DNA of 64,000 bases from the NCBI GenBank assembly GCA_013400975.1, contig WBMZ01006374.1, forward strand, positions 1 through 64,000, written 5' to 3'. This DNA is from Atrichornis clamosus (lineage: Eukaryota > Chordata > Aves > Passeriformes > Menuridae). Shown here piece by piece: positions 24,601 through 37,440 of the stretch. Under the pieces are notes generated by a model. It saw nothing but the letters and a program-made list of their open reading frames with translations. It was not told the DNA's origin and made no database searches. A program made the translations under genes and the position numbers. Every line of letters begins with the position of its first letter. Within the stretch, counting starts at the first letter, position 1.

Positions 24601-25635
24601 ATGCCTCAGGCAGGAGAAACTTTTCATCTCTAAAACATCAAACCAGGATGTTGCAGAGTCCTGCTTTTTGTCATATTGCCTCTTCCCGATACAGGGATTT
24701 TTGTGAAAACTCCTGGACAGCTCAAGCCCTCAAGACTTTGAACCATGGCATGGGCCACGCTTTATTCTGCTCACACTTGATTTTCTTTAAAATTGAGTGG
24801 GTTTCAACATATGCACCAAAAGAAAGGAGAAAGAAGACCAGCAGAAAGAAAGGACAGACCAAGCTTTGGCAAAATAACACAAGCTCCTGTTTTCTGCTGT
24901 TTCTTAACCAATGGAAAGACTTTCCCCCCTTCAATGAGACACACAGACACGACCCAAAATTTCAGAGCCCAAGCTGGGCTGACCTTCAGCAGCCCAGGGA
25001 AAACCATAAACACCAAACTAAGTACAACCCCACTACCCATGGCATTACCATTTTCAAAAACAAAATAAATGTCTGCTCTCATGAGCCCTGAGTAAAAGCC
25101 TTTTTAAGTAAAAGTATTAGAAGAATACATCAGCTATAAGATATAATACCAGTGAGTAATACCACAGGATAGGCATTTTTAACTTTCACTCTGAAATGAC
25201 TGGATGATAAGAGAGTACAATATATATTTTGAATTCAGGGTGAGAAGATCTTTTTAATATAAGTGTTTTATGATGTAGTCATACATCATTTCTAACTAAA
25301 ATGCTAAACAAAACACCATCCTTTTCTGAAACATAGATAATGATGGATTTTTGTTATTCTATTTTATTCCGTAAGATAATTTTTCAACTCAAACTTTTAT
25401 TTTATTGATGGCATAAGAAGGTCCCAGTACATCTTCTCTCATATATGAGACACTTTGATGAAAACTGTGAGCTAAAACTCGAATGTCATTACGGAGAAAG
25501 AATTTTTGGATATGTGATCATTTCTTGGGATAGTCCCACATGATGGGATTAAAGGAGATTAAAAGGACCAGGTACGTTTTGTTGATTGCTTTGGCACTTG
25601 AAAACCCCTCTGATCTCAGAGCAGGAGTTTTGTGG
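24600..25635. other. Non-coding stretch with a chance ORF
   Basis: A 189-codon plus-strand frame (24,522-25,091) begins inside the SINE head, has no recognisable domain and is matched by minus-strand frames. It is taken as chance. The remainder to 25,635 is AT-rich and empty. Confidence 0.55.
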
Positions 25636-25637
25636 GT

Positions 25638-25658
25638 ATTATAATAATAATAATAATA
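25638..25658. repeat. (AAT)n microsatellite
   Basis: About six ATA/AAT units occur in a row. Confidence 0.9.
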
Positions 25659-25659
25659 G

Positions 25660-28600
25660 GGATCTTGGAGGACGGGAGGTGGATAAGCAGAAGGGAACTA
25701 AATCCAATAATGTTTGTACTGTCACAAAGCCAGGATGGTTTGGGATATGATTTAATCCTATGGAGCAGGCCTACCCAACACTCCTAAGCAAGAAATAGAC
25801 AAATAAATATACCCAGTAAAATAGAGGCATATCTGCAAAGAGAAATCCCTCACCCTTCCCAGGGCAAAATATTTTATTCCCTCGACTCCAAAACTCACCA
25901 ATAATTTGGCTCTGTGTGTGCTGAGCAAGAATCCCAACAAATCTCTGCCTCCTCCACGTATAGCCTCAGCAAAACACAACATCCGAGGAATTGCCTGTGT
26001 TTTCTGTCTCTTTCCTTGTTTGTTTTCATGTGTACCACCAAAACAGACTGTGTCAGTACCTATAAGGAACCAAAATATTTTAAGTACTGACTACTGCAAA
26101 AATATGAAACACCTTTTTTAGTACTTGGTTCAAACAGAGGGATAAAAGGGGAAGGAAAATGGCATTTCCACCACTCTAGTGTTGAGGATGGATGGCTGCT
26201 CGCTGTGCCATTGCCTTTCCAAATACCTCCCTGTGTCTATCACAACACAATTTCTCCCGTAGTCCCTTGTCCCAGGGACTCCCAAGCTTGGCTGTGTTTT
26301 TAAAAAAGAACATTCCTGGAACAGCTGATATTACAATAGTGGTACGAAGTTGTACAAATTTTATCACTTGTGTGTTTCAAGAAAATCTGGATGAAACCCT
26401 CAACTCATTACACTGTAATCCATTCTTCCCTGCAGTCAATGGAGCAACACTGAGTTGGACCAAGCAATGAGCCAGCCCACGGCAGCACATCTGCAGCAGA
26501 GACCAAGGGCCTGCTTTTACAGTAGTTTAATAGCAAATTTTTAAAAAACAACCCAGGCCTGTAGTTATTCTTGTTTTGGGTTCTTACACTAACTACTTTG
26601 CCTATATACCTCCTGAAGGTTTTGGCTGTGGTGCCTAATGAGAACAATAGCTCAGAAGAAGCCAGCAGTCCTGGTTACAATTAGTTGGCACTATTTTAAC
26701 TACCTGTTGGATTGTTACAGATTTAAGAAGGACTGGCTAGTGAGATGAAGGCTCTGGCAAAAACATCTCTGCTGAGTTAGGGAGACTTTGGGAATTTTTT
26801 TTTCCAATTTTTTTTCTTTTTTAAGTTCAGCACCATTGTGTGGAAAGACTGCTTTAAAAACTTGAGATATACTCCTTCTTTTTGTCATGCCCTTTTCTGA
26901 CTCTCAGCTCTCCTAGGCAGTCCATAGTCCTTATTTACACACAGTGGCCAGCACAGCACCTTGCTGTCCCTAGCTGGCCTCAGAGTTCAGTCAGAACAGA
27001 AATAAAAACAATCTGAAGAACAAGTGAATCACACAATCGGTGTGATCTTCCCCTGAATGCTGGTTGAAAAACCTCACGAAATCCACAAGGGAGAGCCTGA
27101 ACGCATTAACAAAAAAAACCCAAAAAAACCCCCAAAAACAAAAACAAAAAATTAAGAGATCTGTGCAAGAAGTTCCACTTAAAAGAAAAGACAGCAGAGA
27201 CCAAACTCTAAGAGTCCAGGTTTTGAATGAGCTTTCATTATTCATTGACCCAGGTTTCTTCTTTATGTGATGCAGAAAGCCAAAGATTAAACCGGTGCCG
27301 ATGGGAGCGGGGACGGCAGGGTGGGTGCAGTGGACAGCTTGGCCCCACAGAGCTGGGGAGGGGGTGCTTTGACTGCACACTCAGAACTTCCCGGCACAAG
27401 GGTGCAGCCACTCAGCTAATTGGGGAAGATAAAAGGCAGGTTTTTATGAGACAGACACCATCATTATCAGAAATGAAGGATAAAAACTTGAGCAGCTACG
27501 TCTTATTTTATCGCTGGGAAGTCTCAGAAGGAAAAAAGAATCATCAAAGTTTTTGATAGTTCCATTTAACCACAAGAAAACTATGTTAATGTAACCTTAA
27601 AGGTTTGACTAAAACCTGTGAAATCAAGGCAACTCACAGCCCAGGCCTCAGCTTCTTCCCTAACCCACCTGCAGTGCCCGGACCGCGTGAGACACAAACA
27701 CTGCCTGCTTGGGGACAGTGTCATTTATATGGGCACACCATACTGCTGACTCCTAGAACCCCAAAAACAACACCCAGCACCTCTAGGAAAAACACAGCCC
27801 TTAGAGCTGCACAGAAAGTTGGGTTATGTTTTCTACGTTTTTCCTTTGTTCCTTGCAATGAGAATATAAAGACAAGGAGCAGTTTCATCACAAACCAATC
27901 CAACACAAAACTTCCCTCCCCAAAGCACAGCCAGGCAGCGAGAAGCAAATGCTTTAATGGCCAAGTTTAAAAAACCCTGAAAGGCTGGGTTTTCAAATGA
28001 AAATACTGACAGACCCTTAACCACACGGCAGCATGAGCAGGCGCCACCATAATAACCATTTAAGCCCTCTTTTCTGAGAAAGGCTTGGCCCAGCAGCACA
28101 GGAGGAGTAAACAGGGCTGGTAACTTAATGACCTTTGAGCATTAGCAGATGGCCTTTTTATGAGCACAGATTAGCAGAACATGGCAGTTTTTAATGGCCA
28201 CTAACAGGTGCCAAGGCTGCTTTTCCTTTCTCCACCTACCCACAGCCAGAAAACCACCAGTCTGCTCCCGCCCCATCCTTTATTCCTCTTTACACCCCAG
28301 CATCTTGGATGACACAGCTACAGATGTCCTGCACCATCCTGACAGAGCTGCAGGTCACCCAAAAACACGAGCACCTCACCTTTGGGTAATGGCATTGCCA
28401 GATGAGTCGTCATCACACAGTATCACTTCTGGGGTGCAGCCACTTCAAGGGGGATGATCAGAACTGCTGCCCCCTTCTTTCTGGTTCAAGAGAGATGTAG
28501 GAAAACCCAGCAGCAGGCTCCAGAGCTGTTCAAAAGCAGGAATTTTGAATCCCAAAACAAAGCCAAGGCAAAGGGTTCCTCTCTCCTATTTATAACATCA

Positions 28601-29050
28601 TGGTGTTCACCTATGACAACCCTGGCTCTGCCCCATTAAAGACATCCTGGTATCTTTATGAGCTAGGACCACAGTAAGAGCTCCACTCATATCTCAGCAA
28701 ATATTCCCTCATCCAGCCTTCTCCTGGCCCAGGAACAACTCAGAAGCACACCAGGACTCAAAGCAATTACCAAATTGGCTCCTCTGCATTTATCTCTGTG
28801 GGTGGGTAGAGGAAAGCCCTCACAATTAATCTCAGATGCTGCCTGATTAGACACAACTCAGGGGTTATGATCCTCTCAGAGCCAACGGGCCTGCTCGGAG
28901 TCTGGAGCTGCAGTGAGCGAGCCGAGGCAGCCCCTGCCCTCACCTCAGGTGGGGGGAATCACACATAAGTGCATGTCAGCAGCCACTGAGTGGGAAACAG
29001 GAAATTTGGGGAAAAAACAGCAACAGCATGGCTGAGAAGCATGCTATGGC
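25660..29050. other. Non-coding stretch, nothing recognised
   Basis: Scattered frames up to 129 codons appear on both strands without domains. An A/C-rich simple tract lies at 27,108-27,151. No RNA gene or dated repeat family was recognised. Confidence 0.55.
27108..27151. repeat. A-rich tract with CCC interruptions
   Basis: Runs of seven or eight A alternate with runs of three to five C and then CAAAAA units. This low-complexity style is common in bird, particularly songbird, genomes. Confidence 0.8.
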
Positions 29051-29055
29051 ATCCT

Positions 29056-29176
29056 TCAGCCTCCCTTCTTTGGGTTTCCACTCTTGGCCTCTCTTCTCTC
29101 AGCCTCCCATTATTGGCCTCCAAGTCTCTTAGCCTCCACTCTCTTGGCCTCCCACTCTCAGCCTGCACTCTCTTGA
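29056..29176. repeat. Degenerate minisatellite, unit about 13-17 bp
   Basis: About seven imperfect units of the type (T)GGCCTCC.A.CTCTC(T) or AGCCTCC.ACTCTC follow each other. On the minus strand the array reads as an Arg/Glu/Leu-rich repetitive peptide inside a 90-codon frame (28,959-29,231). That frame is a by-product of the repeat and not evidence of a gene. Confidence 0.75.
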
Positions 29177-29220
29177 GAGATGCCATATGCCAGTGTCTCA
29201 TTTTTCCATAGAAAAAGCTA

Positions 29221-29252
29221 ACACGGTACAAACTCCAGATTTTGTACCGTGT
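29221..29252. repeat. Perfect 12-bp inverted repeat with 8-nt loop
   Basis: ACACGGTACAAA and TTTGTACCGTGT are exact reverse complements around CTCCAGAT. The stem is perfect and ends sharply. It starts about 45 bp after the minisatellite. Confidence 0.9.
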
Positions 29253-32200
29253 GGTGGCAGTGCCAATCTTACAACTGTCAGGTTGGAGTCCCTTATTAGA
29301 AGGAACATATTATGGCTGGGATTTGAGGCAAAACACCAGGGAAAGAGATTGGAAAACTCAGGGAAAAAGAAAAAATTCCTTGATAAAACAATTAAAATTT
29401 GCCACGCAGAGGAATTCATCATGTCCAGAACAGAATTCCTGGAAAGCAGCACTGTGAAAGCTTCGTGCAAAGTATGGCAAGATAACAGCCCCAGCCAGGA
29501 CAGCACGAGGCAGTGAATGCTGGAGTCTGCAGAAAATGGTGCATTAACCTGTCCTCTTGGGAAATGGCACAGGAGAGGGGATGTGAAGTGTGGGGAAAGC
29601 AAAATGCCAGTGGCTGCAGCTGCACCAGCCCTGGGTTCTTGGCACCCACTGCTGCTGGTGCCTCTGGGTATGGGCAGGCTCAGAGAGGAAAAACGGGAGT
29701 TCATGGCTACAAGTCCAGTAATGGTGCACAAGACAGTGTGGGGCCAATCCCTGTGGTATTAGGGAAAGAAAAACCCCAGGTACAATAAGGAAGTGAAAAA
29801 GGTAAAGATGGAAGCTCCCAGTAGAGCAGGGCTGAAGGAGTCGATGCAGCCCTCATCCTGTCATACAAGTGTTTACATACAGGTGAAATAAGCCAACATT
29901 TCCCATTACCTAAGAGAGAGGTGCACTTGGAAGCTGGACTAATGCCCAATGCGTTGGATATGTCCACAGGGTCCCTTTCCTTCATGCTCATAATTCTCTT
30001 TGGGGACTCTCTCCTGCAGTGCTGTTGGGATCATGCAGCTTTCACGGGAAAATGCAACTTCTTGACAATGTAGAGACACAGGGTCTGCACAGGTGCTGGC
30101 TGAACCTGAAGAAAACAGGGATAAAAATTATAATCAGAGCCTAAAGCAGCTTTGAGAAGAGTGTATTGCTGTGCAAAAGCTAAACAAAACATGAATTAAA
30201 GGTAAGAAAAAGGTGTGCTGAGGCCTGGTGACACCAAATTTCAGAAGAAACACAAGAAACTTACACAGATGCCAGGCAGGAAGCACTGATATCTACAGAC
30301 CTCCCCAAAGAGAGGATTAAGTCACACTATCAAAACTACATTGTCCAAAGAGAGTCCTGGGCTTTATGTGACAGATGTGCGGACCCTCACCCTGCAGCCA
30401 AGCAGGCAAGCTCAGTGGGAATGCCCAGGACGGGGCACAGGAATGCACCCTGCTGAGCCCCTGAACTCACACAGCCCTGCAGGGGCCTTGTAAATGCATT
30501 ACAGGGGAAGACCCAGCGTTTCATCAGCTTCCAGCAGGAAAAGGGAGAAAGTCCTCTGAAGTGGGTGTTCTTCCTAGGAACACGGGGCCAGAGGCGGAGC
30601 ACGAGGAGGCAGCTGAGCGTGCGGACAAGACACAACCAGAACTCATTAACTCACCGCTGTGGTGCTGGTGGTGCCTCCAGGGAGACCACACAGCAGCACA
30701 GAAAACCCCGGAGACTAATTGAACACGGTTAATTATTAGGTGGTTTAAGATATATTTGAATGTCTTTATTGTGCTCATGTTGTTTGTTGTAGCTATTTTT
30801 GGCTGGGGAAATGGTGCCTTGCAGGAACTTTGAAAAAAGCCCTTTGGAAGGGGCTCGTGTCACTCGGGGTTGGGGTGGCACGTGGCTGAGCTACCTGGGT
30901 CCCCTCTCAGGCCTCTCCAGTCCCTGCCAGCATCAGATGGCAACCTGCCCCAGTACCTGCTCTTGTAAAAGGACGTCACAAAACAAACGCCCTAAACAAT
31001 GGGAAGCAGATTTCTGCTTCAATCCACAACATTTAAAAAATAATGTTTCATTAGTGAAAGCCGGCAGTGGGATCACAACCCTCCCAAACACCACGACAGA
31101 ACTTGGAGCTCTAGGTTCTAGCCGGCCTAAGACTTTATGAGCCAGAAACTTCACCTTCGTAAACGTGGATCAATTTATGTCCCTGCACCGAGACCTGGTT
31201 AATGCTGTGGGTTTCTGCACGTGAGCTGAAGAGCAAGGCCGATTTAGTGCCACGGCATAACCAGTGCGACCACATCAAAGGCAGTGGAGAGACACTCATT
31301 TCCAGTGGAGGGTGCATTCATGTGACTGCTCCTTGCTGCAGATCATGAGATTATATGAACACTGAAACTTAAAGCGAAATCAGGTGTAAATTAAGCTGAC
31401 TGAGTACAAGGGAAATGTTTGCAGGAGTCTGTGCAAAATCAACACACAGAGGAGTTTTGTTCCAAACTGTGTCCAATCTTTGAGCCATTTCTGCCAAGTG
31501 TTTCAGCTCACCTGGCTCAAGCTCTGAACACTGAGACCCCAGGATCTGCTCTGCAGAGAGTTAATTCCTGGCAGCCAAATTCAAGTCTCCAGACAGCAGG
31601 GGTGTTATCCCCAGGGACAAATTTGGCCACCAGCAACCATATTCAGCCCTGGATGGGCAGGAACGGCATCCTTGGCTGGCAGAGCTGATTTGTGCCAGCT
31701 CTTAATTTGGCCCTATGTCTTTCTCTTTGTTCCATGTATAGTTAAATAGACCAGATGAAAAAACCATGACTAATTAGACTGTTAAATTAAACTGCTTTAA
31801 ATTTATTTTATGTGATGCATAAAGTTCATAAAAAGAGGTATCCAGAGTAGTATCAGTGACCTTTCTCCAGGAGCTGCGGTCCACCCGGATGCTTTTTTGA
31901 ACCAATTGGCTGAAAACTCCTGGATTTCTTAACACCTTTTATTCCCTCTCTGCCACTTTCAAACCTGAAGGATTTATTTTTATCAGTCCCTCACCCACAT
32001 AATGACTTTAAAATTCCTTAGGTTCATACCTTAAAATATAGCTGGGAATTAGAAGTAATGCCAATTAACAAGTCAAGGCTCAAAGGCACTGATGGAGTTA
32101 GCTTGCACTTCTCCCTGGAAAACTGTCATAAGTATATATAAGGATCTGAACACCTCAGGATTTCTGTTTGGAGCACTCTGTTTGAAAGCACCTTTTCCAT

Positions 32201-32597
32201 GGAATTCCATGCAGCCCTACCACCACTGTGGTGCCTACAGACCAGACAGCCCTGGGCCAACAGGGGCAGCAGCAACTGCTGCCCCACAAGGGCCTCCCCA
32301 GGCAGTCGCTTCCCTCCAGGCTCTGGACTCACAGCAGGTCCCAGCACCTCTGTTTGGACAGGCTTGGCTGGCACGTCTGTGTTTGGACCCTCAGGTCTGT
32401 CCTCACCACACCAAAAAGGCAGTTTATATGCTCCAGGTGTCAGTTGATTCCTGGATCTGAAAACCTGGAATTTCGAGACGGACAAAACCCCCTTATTTGA
32501 TATGCAGACATTCCTCCCACTCCCATTTACCAGGCACACAGATAAAAGGCAATCTGCTTAGACCTCGTGAGCCTCTGCTCCAGGATTTGGCACATGA
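29253..32597. other. Non-coding stretch, nothing recognised
   Basis: A 177-codon minus-strand frame (29,198-29,731) starts downstream and runs across the hairpin region. It has no domain and overlaps plus-strand frames. The rest holds only short frames. No RNA gene was seen. Confidence 0.55.
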
Positions 32598-32706
32598 AGG
32601 AGGCCCGAGTTTAGTTCCCAGCTCTGTCGGTGGCTTCAGGCAAGTTATTTCACTTCCCCTGATTCAGTTTCCTCCTCAGTGGCAAAGTGGTGCCTGCAAT
32701 AACAAA
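32598..32706 (+). mobile_element. MIR-like SINE fragment
   Basis: The order of motifs matches the plus-strand MIR core as I recall it: GGCCCGAGTTTAGTTCCCAG (B-box region), GCTCTGTCGGTGGC, CAGGCAAGTTATTTCACTTC, then GATTCAGTTTCCTCCTCAGT. Several positions have diverged, as expected for a very old copy. Confidence 0.8.
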
Positions 32707-32709
32707 TAG

Positions 32710-35060
32710 AGTGTTTTCCCTCTGGCCACTGTGCACCCTTCATTTTTCTGGAAAAGCTGCTTTTGCCCTTCAGGATCCCTCGCAGGGTACGGGTGGCTGC
32801 AGAGACACATCCAGGCACGGGTAGAGAGGCTTGTTTGGGAAATTTGGGAAGTGAACAAGTTTTTTCTTTTGTTACCCAGAGCTCCTTGCATGCCGCCACC
32901 AATTTCAGTGTTAAACCAACCGTCCCTATTTCACACTTTGTCAGGAGTGATATTGGGTCATTCACGTCCCAATTCCAGGTTCAGGCTTTCTTCCCCTACG
33001 TTGTCACCATCCCGTGAGCCCAGCGGCCAGTCCAGGTCAAATTCTGCCTGCATGAGCTGCTGGTAGCAAAGTTTGGTCCCCTCTGAAAGAAAAAGGCCAT
33101 GAAATCTCCTCGTACCCTCCAAGACCACGAGCTGGGCAGGACAGGACTGTGTCCCCGTGGCACTGGGACGTGGCACTTTGTCTTTCCACGCCTGAGGAAG
33201 ACAACTGGGGAGGGCAGATGGCTTTTCGGGAGCCTAGAATCGTGTATTGTGGCTGTGGCATCCCCTGCTCCTGCTGATGCTGCACTTCCCTGCCTTGTAG
33301 TGCTTTATTTGGGAAGGCTGCGTTCTCAGCAAAGGTGTGAATATCGCTCCCCTCGCAGCTAATCCTGACACGCCAGCGGCCCACGAGCACGATGTATTGC
33401 TAAGCAACACTTGGCAAAATCCATGCCAGGTTGTGTCGGTCCCTTTTGATGTTTCACAGAAGCATTGTCATTTCCATCTCTGGCATTGTTTCCAGCATTT
33501 TGGGTGTCAGTGTTCCTGAAAACCATCACAGAAAGGATGTTTATTGAACTGTCAGAGGGTGAATGATTGACACTAGGCACAAGTACTTTTCATGTTCAGG
33601 TTTTGGCATGCCACAATTGGATTATTTCCTGATAAATGCCATCCAATTCTACCAGATGGACCACTGAGAGATATGCCAACCTGTGTGAGAAATGGAGTAG
33701 ATGCTCAGTGCCACTTATTGGTAGATGTGTGCTTCTCCAGTCTCTCCTTTTGTGTAGCTGCAGGGTATTTCACTGAAGCAGTGACTTTTGTGATGCTCGT
33801 AATTAGAAGAGCAAGGCAATTTTCATTGTGCAGAAGGGTAGGTTTCAATGCCCAAATCTGATTTCATTCACCTCAGCACAGAAGTGCAATACCTGTTCCT
33901 CTCCTCTTAGATTTAATGTGTTCTCTGTGACTTGAGCATTAAAGAGCCATGAATTTTGAAAGTAAGGTATTTCTCATATATAAATAATTTCAATAAACTG
34001 ATCCTCTGCCTTCCTGTTCATCTTTTCCTAATGGCTCATTTACAGATCCGAATGCAATACAAGGATTGTGAGGCAGGTAAAACATCTCAGGCAGAATGTA
34101 TTATATGTACCACCCAAAGTTTATTAAACAGCTGAATTCATTTCACTGACACTCAGCTGGAGAGGTACCGGTGGTCTTGGGAGGATGAGGGGACAAGTGG
34201 TAGCACGAGGGGACAATGTGACCCAGGCATGGATGTCAGCAGTGGAGAAGGCTGGGGCTGTCAAATTGCCCCTGGAGCTATTGAGGGTGTGTGGGGAAGA
34301 GGGATTAAGCAGGAAGAGGTTTTTATGGACACAGGTGCCTATGCTGAGCAGGGGGGAGAAGGCAGGAACCACCTCACACACCCTCACACAGGCACTGGGT
34401 GAGGAATTGTCACGGGGAACAGGAGCTTTCCTTGTTGGATTTCAAGGGGGAGGGAGTTGCCTTTTTTGATTTGTTAGAGGTGATGCAGGAGGAAATCCCT
34501 AATTCTGCAGGATGGAAAGTTGCAGGTCTGTGAAAACACAATTTTTCTGTCTGAACTGACCCACTAGAGAGACAAAAGAAGCATGAAGTTATCTATTCCT
34601 GTAGTCCTCAGCACTTTAATATACACATAAAAAGCAAGGCCTTTGTACTACACCTAATGAGCAGAAGTGAATAATGTGGTATAATTAGCTTCCCTTTCTC
34701 AGCCTGCTCTCTCCGATATCTCAACACACTTGTGACAACAGCACGGTACAAGTGGTGACTGGTGCCTACATCTCAGATTTACCATCACTTCATTGTTTCG
34801 CGCTAACACGTTTTTCATCTCTGCCATTGTAGGGGCCTCTCTCCTCCGCTCTTATTTCTGCATTTGAGCCGTTGGCTCAGTCCCTGCCAGCTAAAATGAA
34901 ACACAGCTCAGGCAGAGGCCTGGGGAGCAGCGGCTGTTCCTGCACTGTCCCCTCCCCAGAGACCTGCGGTCAAACCCTTGGGTGCACACGTGCACACAGC
35001 ACCCCTCAAGAACGTGTCTGACTGGCAGCCCAGCCCTGCCATCACCTAAAAATAACAAGT
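32710..35060. other. Non-coding stretch, nothing recognised
   Basis: Overlapping frames on both strands reach 117 codons. No gene, RNA or repeat family was recognised. Confidence 0.55.
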
Positions 35061-35062
35061 AG

Positions 35063-35110
35063 AAAAACGTACAGTCCAAAAACGTACAGTCCTTTTTTTT
35101 TTTTTTTTTT
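35063..35110. repeat. Exact 15-bp tandem duplication followed by 18 T
   Basis: AAAAACGTACAGTCC occurs twice head to tail (35,063-35,077 and 35,078-35,092), directly followed by a run of T to 35,110. The absence of any mismatch suggests a recent event. Confidence 0.9.
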
Positions 35111-35819
35111 CCCTTCAGATGGCCTTGATTAACTAAGGCCTTGATTTTGCAAGGGTTTGTGCATCAGCCGATTTTTGTGTCTCACCAGGGCTCGGGGATC
35201 TCAGAGCTGTGAATTTCCAAACTTCGCAAAGCACTAAGAGAAAGAAATTTATACAAAATAACATAGCTCTATGCAACCTCCTACTATTCCAGAGGAAAAT
35301 GCAGAATAATAGCCTTTTTTGTTTAGCTGTCCTTACAAAAGGGAGATGAGAGGCAAACTGATGATGCAGGACTTGCAAAAATCGGAGAGATCAAAAAATC
35401 CAGCTCCCAAAACAAGCCCCTGTAAAATGATGTTCCTGGGGTTATTTCCAAGAAAGTAACTACAATTTTTATTGCAGATTTGTTAGTAAGCTTATAAATC
35501 AATTCAAAACGAACCCTGTTTAAAAACCTGTTATGCAGAGACGCAGTAAAATAAAACGCACGCAGGTAATACCGCTGGTCTTGAGAACTTCAAAATTTCC
35601 TCAAAGTAATAACTTTAATTCAGTTCTTTCTGGCATAAACTTTTTCATCCCATTATGTCAAAAACTGTATTATCCATCCATTTGTCTGTCAGAACGATTC
35701 CCCCTGGGCCCATATACCACTGGTTCTTCTATTCTAAACCTCCCCATTACATCCTGCTATCAAGAGTCACAATTTTCAGCGAAAGTCTCTTGTGACTTTT
35801 GACAATGTTTTACAGTGAA
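35111..35819. other. Non-coding stretch, nothing recognised
   Basis: Only frames under 90 codons are present. No repeat or RNA was recognised. Confidence 0.5.
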
Positions 35820-36400
35820 CTAGACCAGGAAGCTCAGAGTTAAAGGAAATCTTCCATTCTGGCAATGAATATGTAATAGGCATTACACTGTGCAGTATAC
35901 CAAAAATGTAAGGTTCATTAAGTCTTTCAAAGGCAAGAACTTCCATGTAGCTTTGAATGAACCTGTCTTCGCAATGGCATTAGCAAATGATATTTTGGGG
36001 CAGGAGATATTAATACTACACATTAAGGAACAAATTTGTTTAAATGCTATATAGCTATGCGTGGATGCAGATGATCCAGGAATAAATAAAAAGTGAATAG
36101 TCGTCCAACTTTATATGTAAATTGTCTTTGGCTTATATACATAAGAATGCTCTTTGCTACTAAATTCCTTCATATTAATAAGCAGGAGTGTAACTAATAT
36201 ATAAAATAAAGTCATTCTCTTTAATGAGAATGCTAAATATTTTAAAGAAATGCACAGCTATGAAATATTGTCAAGGGCATTTTTATACTTAAGTTTAAGA
36301 ACACTTATGACTTAACTGTTGAATAATTTAACACATTCAGCCTTGAAGTACTATTTATGTATGTTTTTTAATGTTCATACTTATGTAGGCTTTTCTTTGC
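35820..36400. promoter_or_regulatory. AT-rich candidate regulatory block
   Basis: The block has no open frame in 550 bases, many TAAT/ATTA and AATAAA cores, and no recognisable repeat. I infer a possible distal enhancer from composition. It could equally be neutral AT-rich DNA. Confidence 0.25.
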
Positions 36401-36677
36401 TCAGGATTTAGGACCTTTGATTTCTGTTTATAAAATTTACATCTTTAATCTCCCAGCTCTGTGCATTTCCCCATTTGACTCCTGCAACAATATAGGCAAA
36501 AAACGCTGAGAGGAAAAAAGGAGCTAAAAGCCTCGCGCAGCTTGGAACAAGGACTGTGTGGATTTTAGCAAACATAAGGACAGACTTTAAGGAAATGAGC
36601 TCCAAGTAGAAAACCTCGATAAACATGAGCCACCTGTACGGCTCAAATGGAGGATTTGCAAATGAGTTTATGAAGCT

Positions 36678-36812
36678 TTCTCGGAGAGGCAAAGAAAGCC
36701 CCACGAAGCGCGGTGGGAACCCTGAGTTATCCCGCACGGGTCCTTTCGGGGAGCCCCGTGCCTGGCCAGACGTGTGCTGGGGGACGGGGAAATTCCCCAC
36801 CCAGCACCTGCG
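36678..36812. other. Small CpG-rich patch
   Basis: About eleven CpGs occur in about 135 bases, well above the surrounding level but below normal island length. A 144-codon plus-strand frame (36,625-37,059) and a 147-codon minus-strand frame cross it; neither has a domain. Confidence 0.5.
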
Positions 36813-37039
36813 TGGGTGGTGGGACACAGCTGAGGCCATGGGAAATGTCACCCCAGCACTCCTGACCCCTCACAGGTCCCTGGGGTCTGCCCAGCAGAGA
36901 TCCACCACCGCGTGCCCTGGGGCAGGGCCAGTGATCCCGAGAGCACTTGGCTTGAAGGCTGACCTTCCTCCACACCCAAAACGTTCAGGGTCAGTCGACA
37001 GATCACCACAGGCAAAAGTTTTGCTGAGTGATGGAACAG

Positions 37040-37440
37040 AAGCCGAATTCACCCTGTGATTGTGATAGTGCATGAAATTTGCTCTGGGATAAATAAAAAC
37101 ATCAACCGAAACTGTTTACAGCGTATCTTGTCACCTTTCATTATGGTCTTTTGCAACATGCTGATATTTCGTGACACAGCAGATGTAACTTGACATGTCA
37201 TACAGTGAGCAGCAACTTTCAGGGATTTCTAAGACACGTTTCTTTCAAAAAGCAGCTTCTCGACCAGACAGTTGGTCCACGAGTGCATTTAAAACTGAAA
37301 GCCGGGCTGAGATGCGACGAGCATCGCATGCAGAATATTTGGTCTGACTTTTCTTCTGTATTTTATGTGCTACAAGCCATAGGCAGGGAGATGGACAGAT
37401 CATCCAGCACGATGGATGAGCTGCTGCCAAGCTGATGTTA
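37040..37440. promoter_or_regulatory. Candidate regulatory block
   Basis: This is a repeat-free block with a short hairpin-prone segment (ATGCGA...TCGCAT near 37,312-37,329) and an ATTTAAAA core. An 81-codon plus-strand frame and a 61-codon minus-strand frame overlap here. The enhancer-like reading is inference. Confidence 0.22.

Noticed and set aside
24522..25091. 189-codon plus-strand frame
   Set aside because: It starts inside a decayed SINE head and shows no domain or conserved pattern.
29056..29176. CRISPR-like array
   Set aside because: Units are contiguous and diverged with no unique spacers, in a vertebrate-like context.
28959..29231. Arg/Glu-rich repetitive peptide on the minus strand
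   Set aside because: Explained wholly by translation of the minisatellite.
29198..29731. 177-codon minus-strand frame
   Set aside because: Overlapped by plus-strand frames and by the hairpin and minisatellite flank; no domain.
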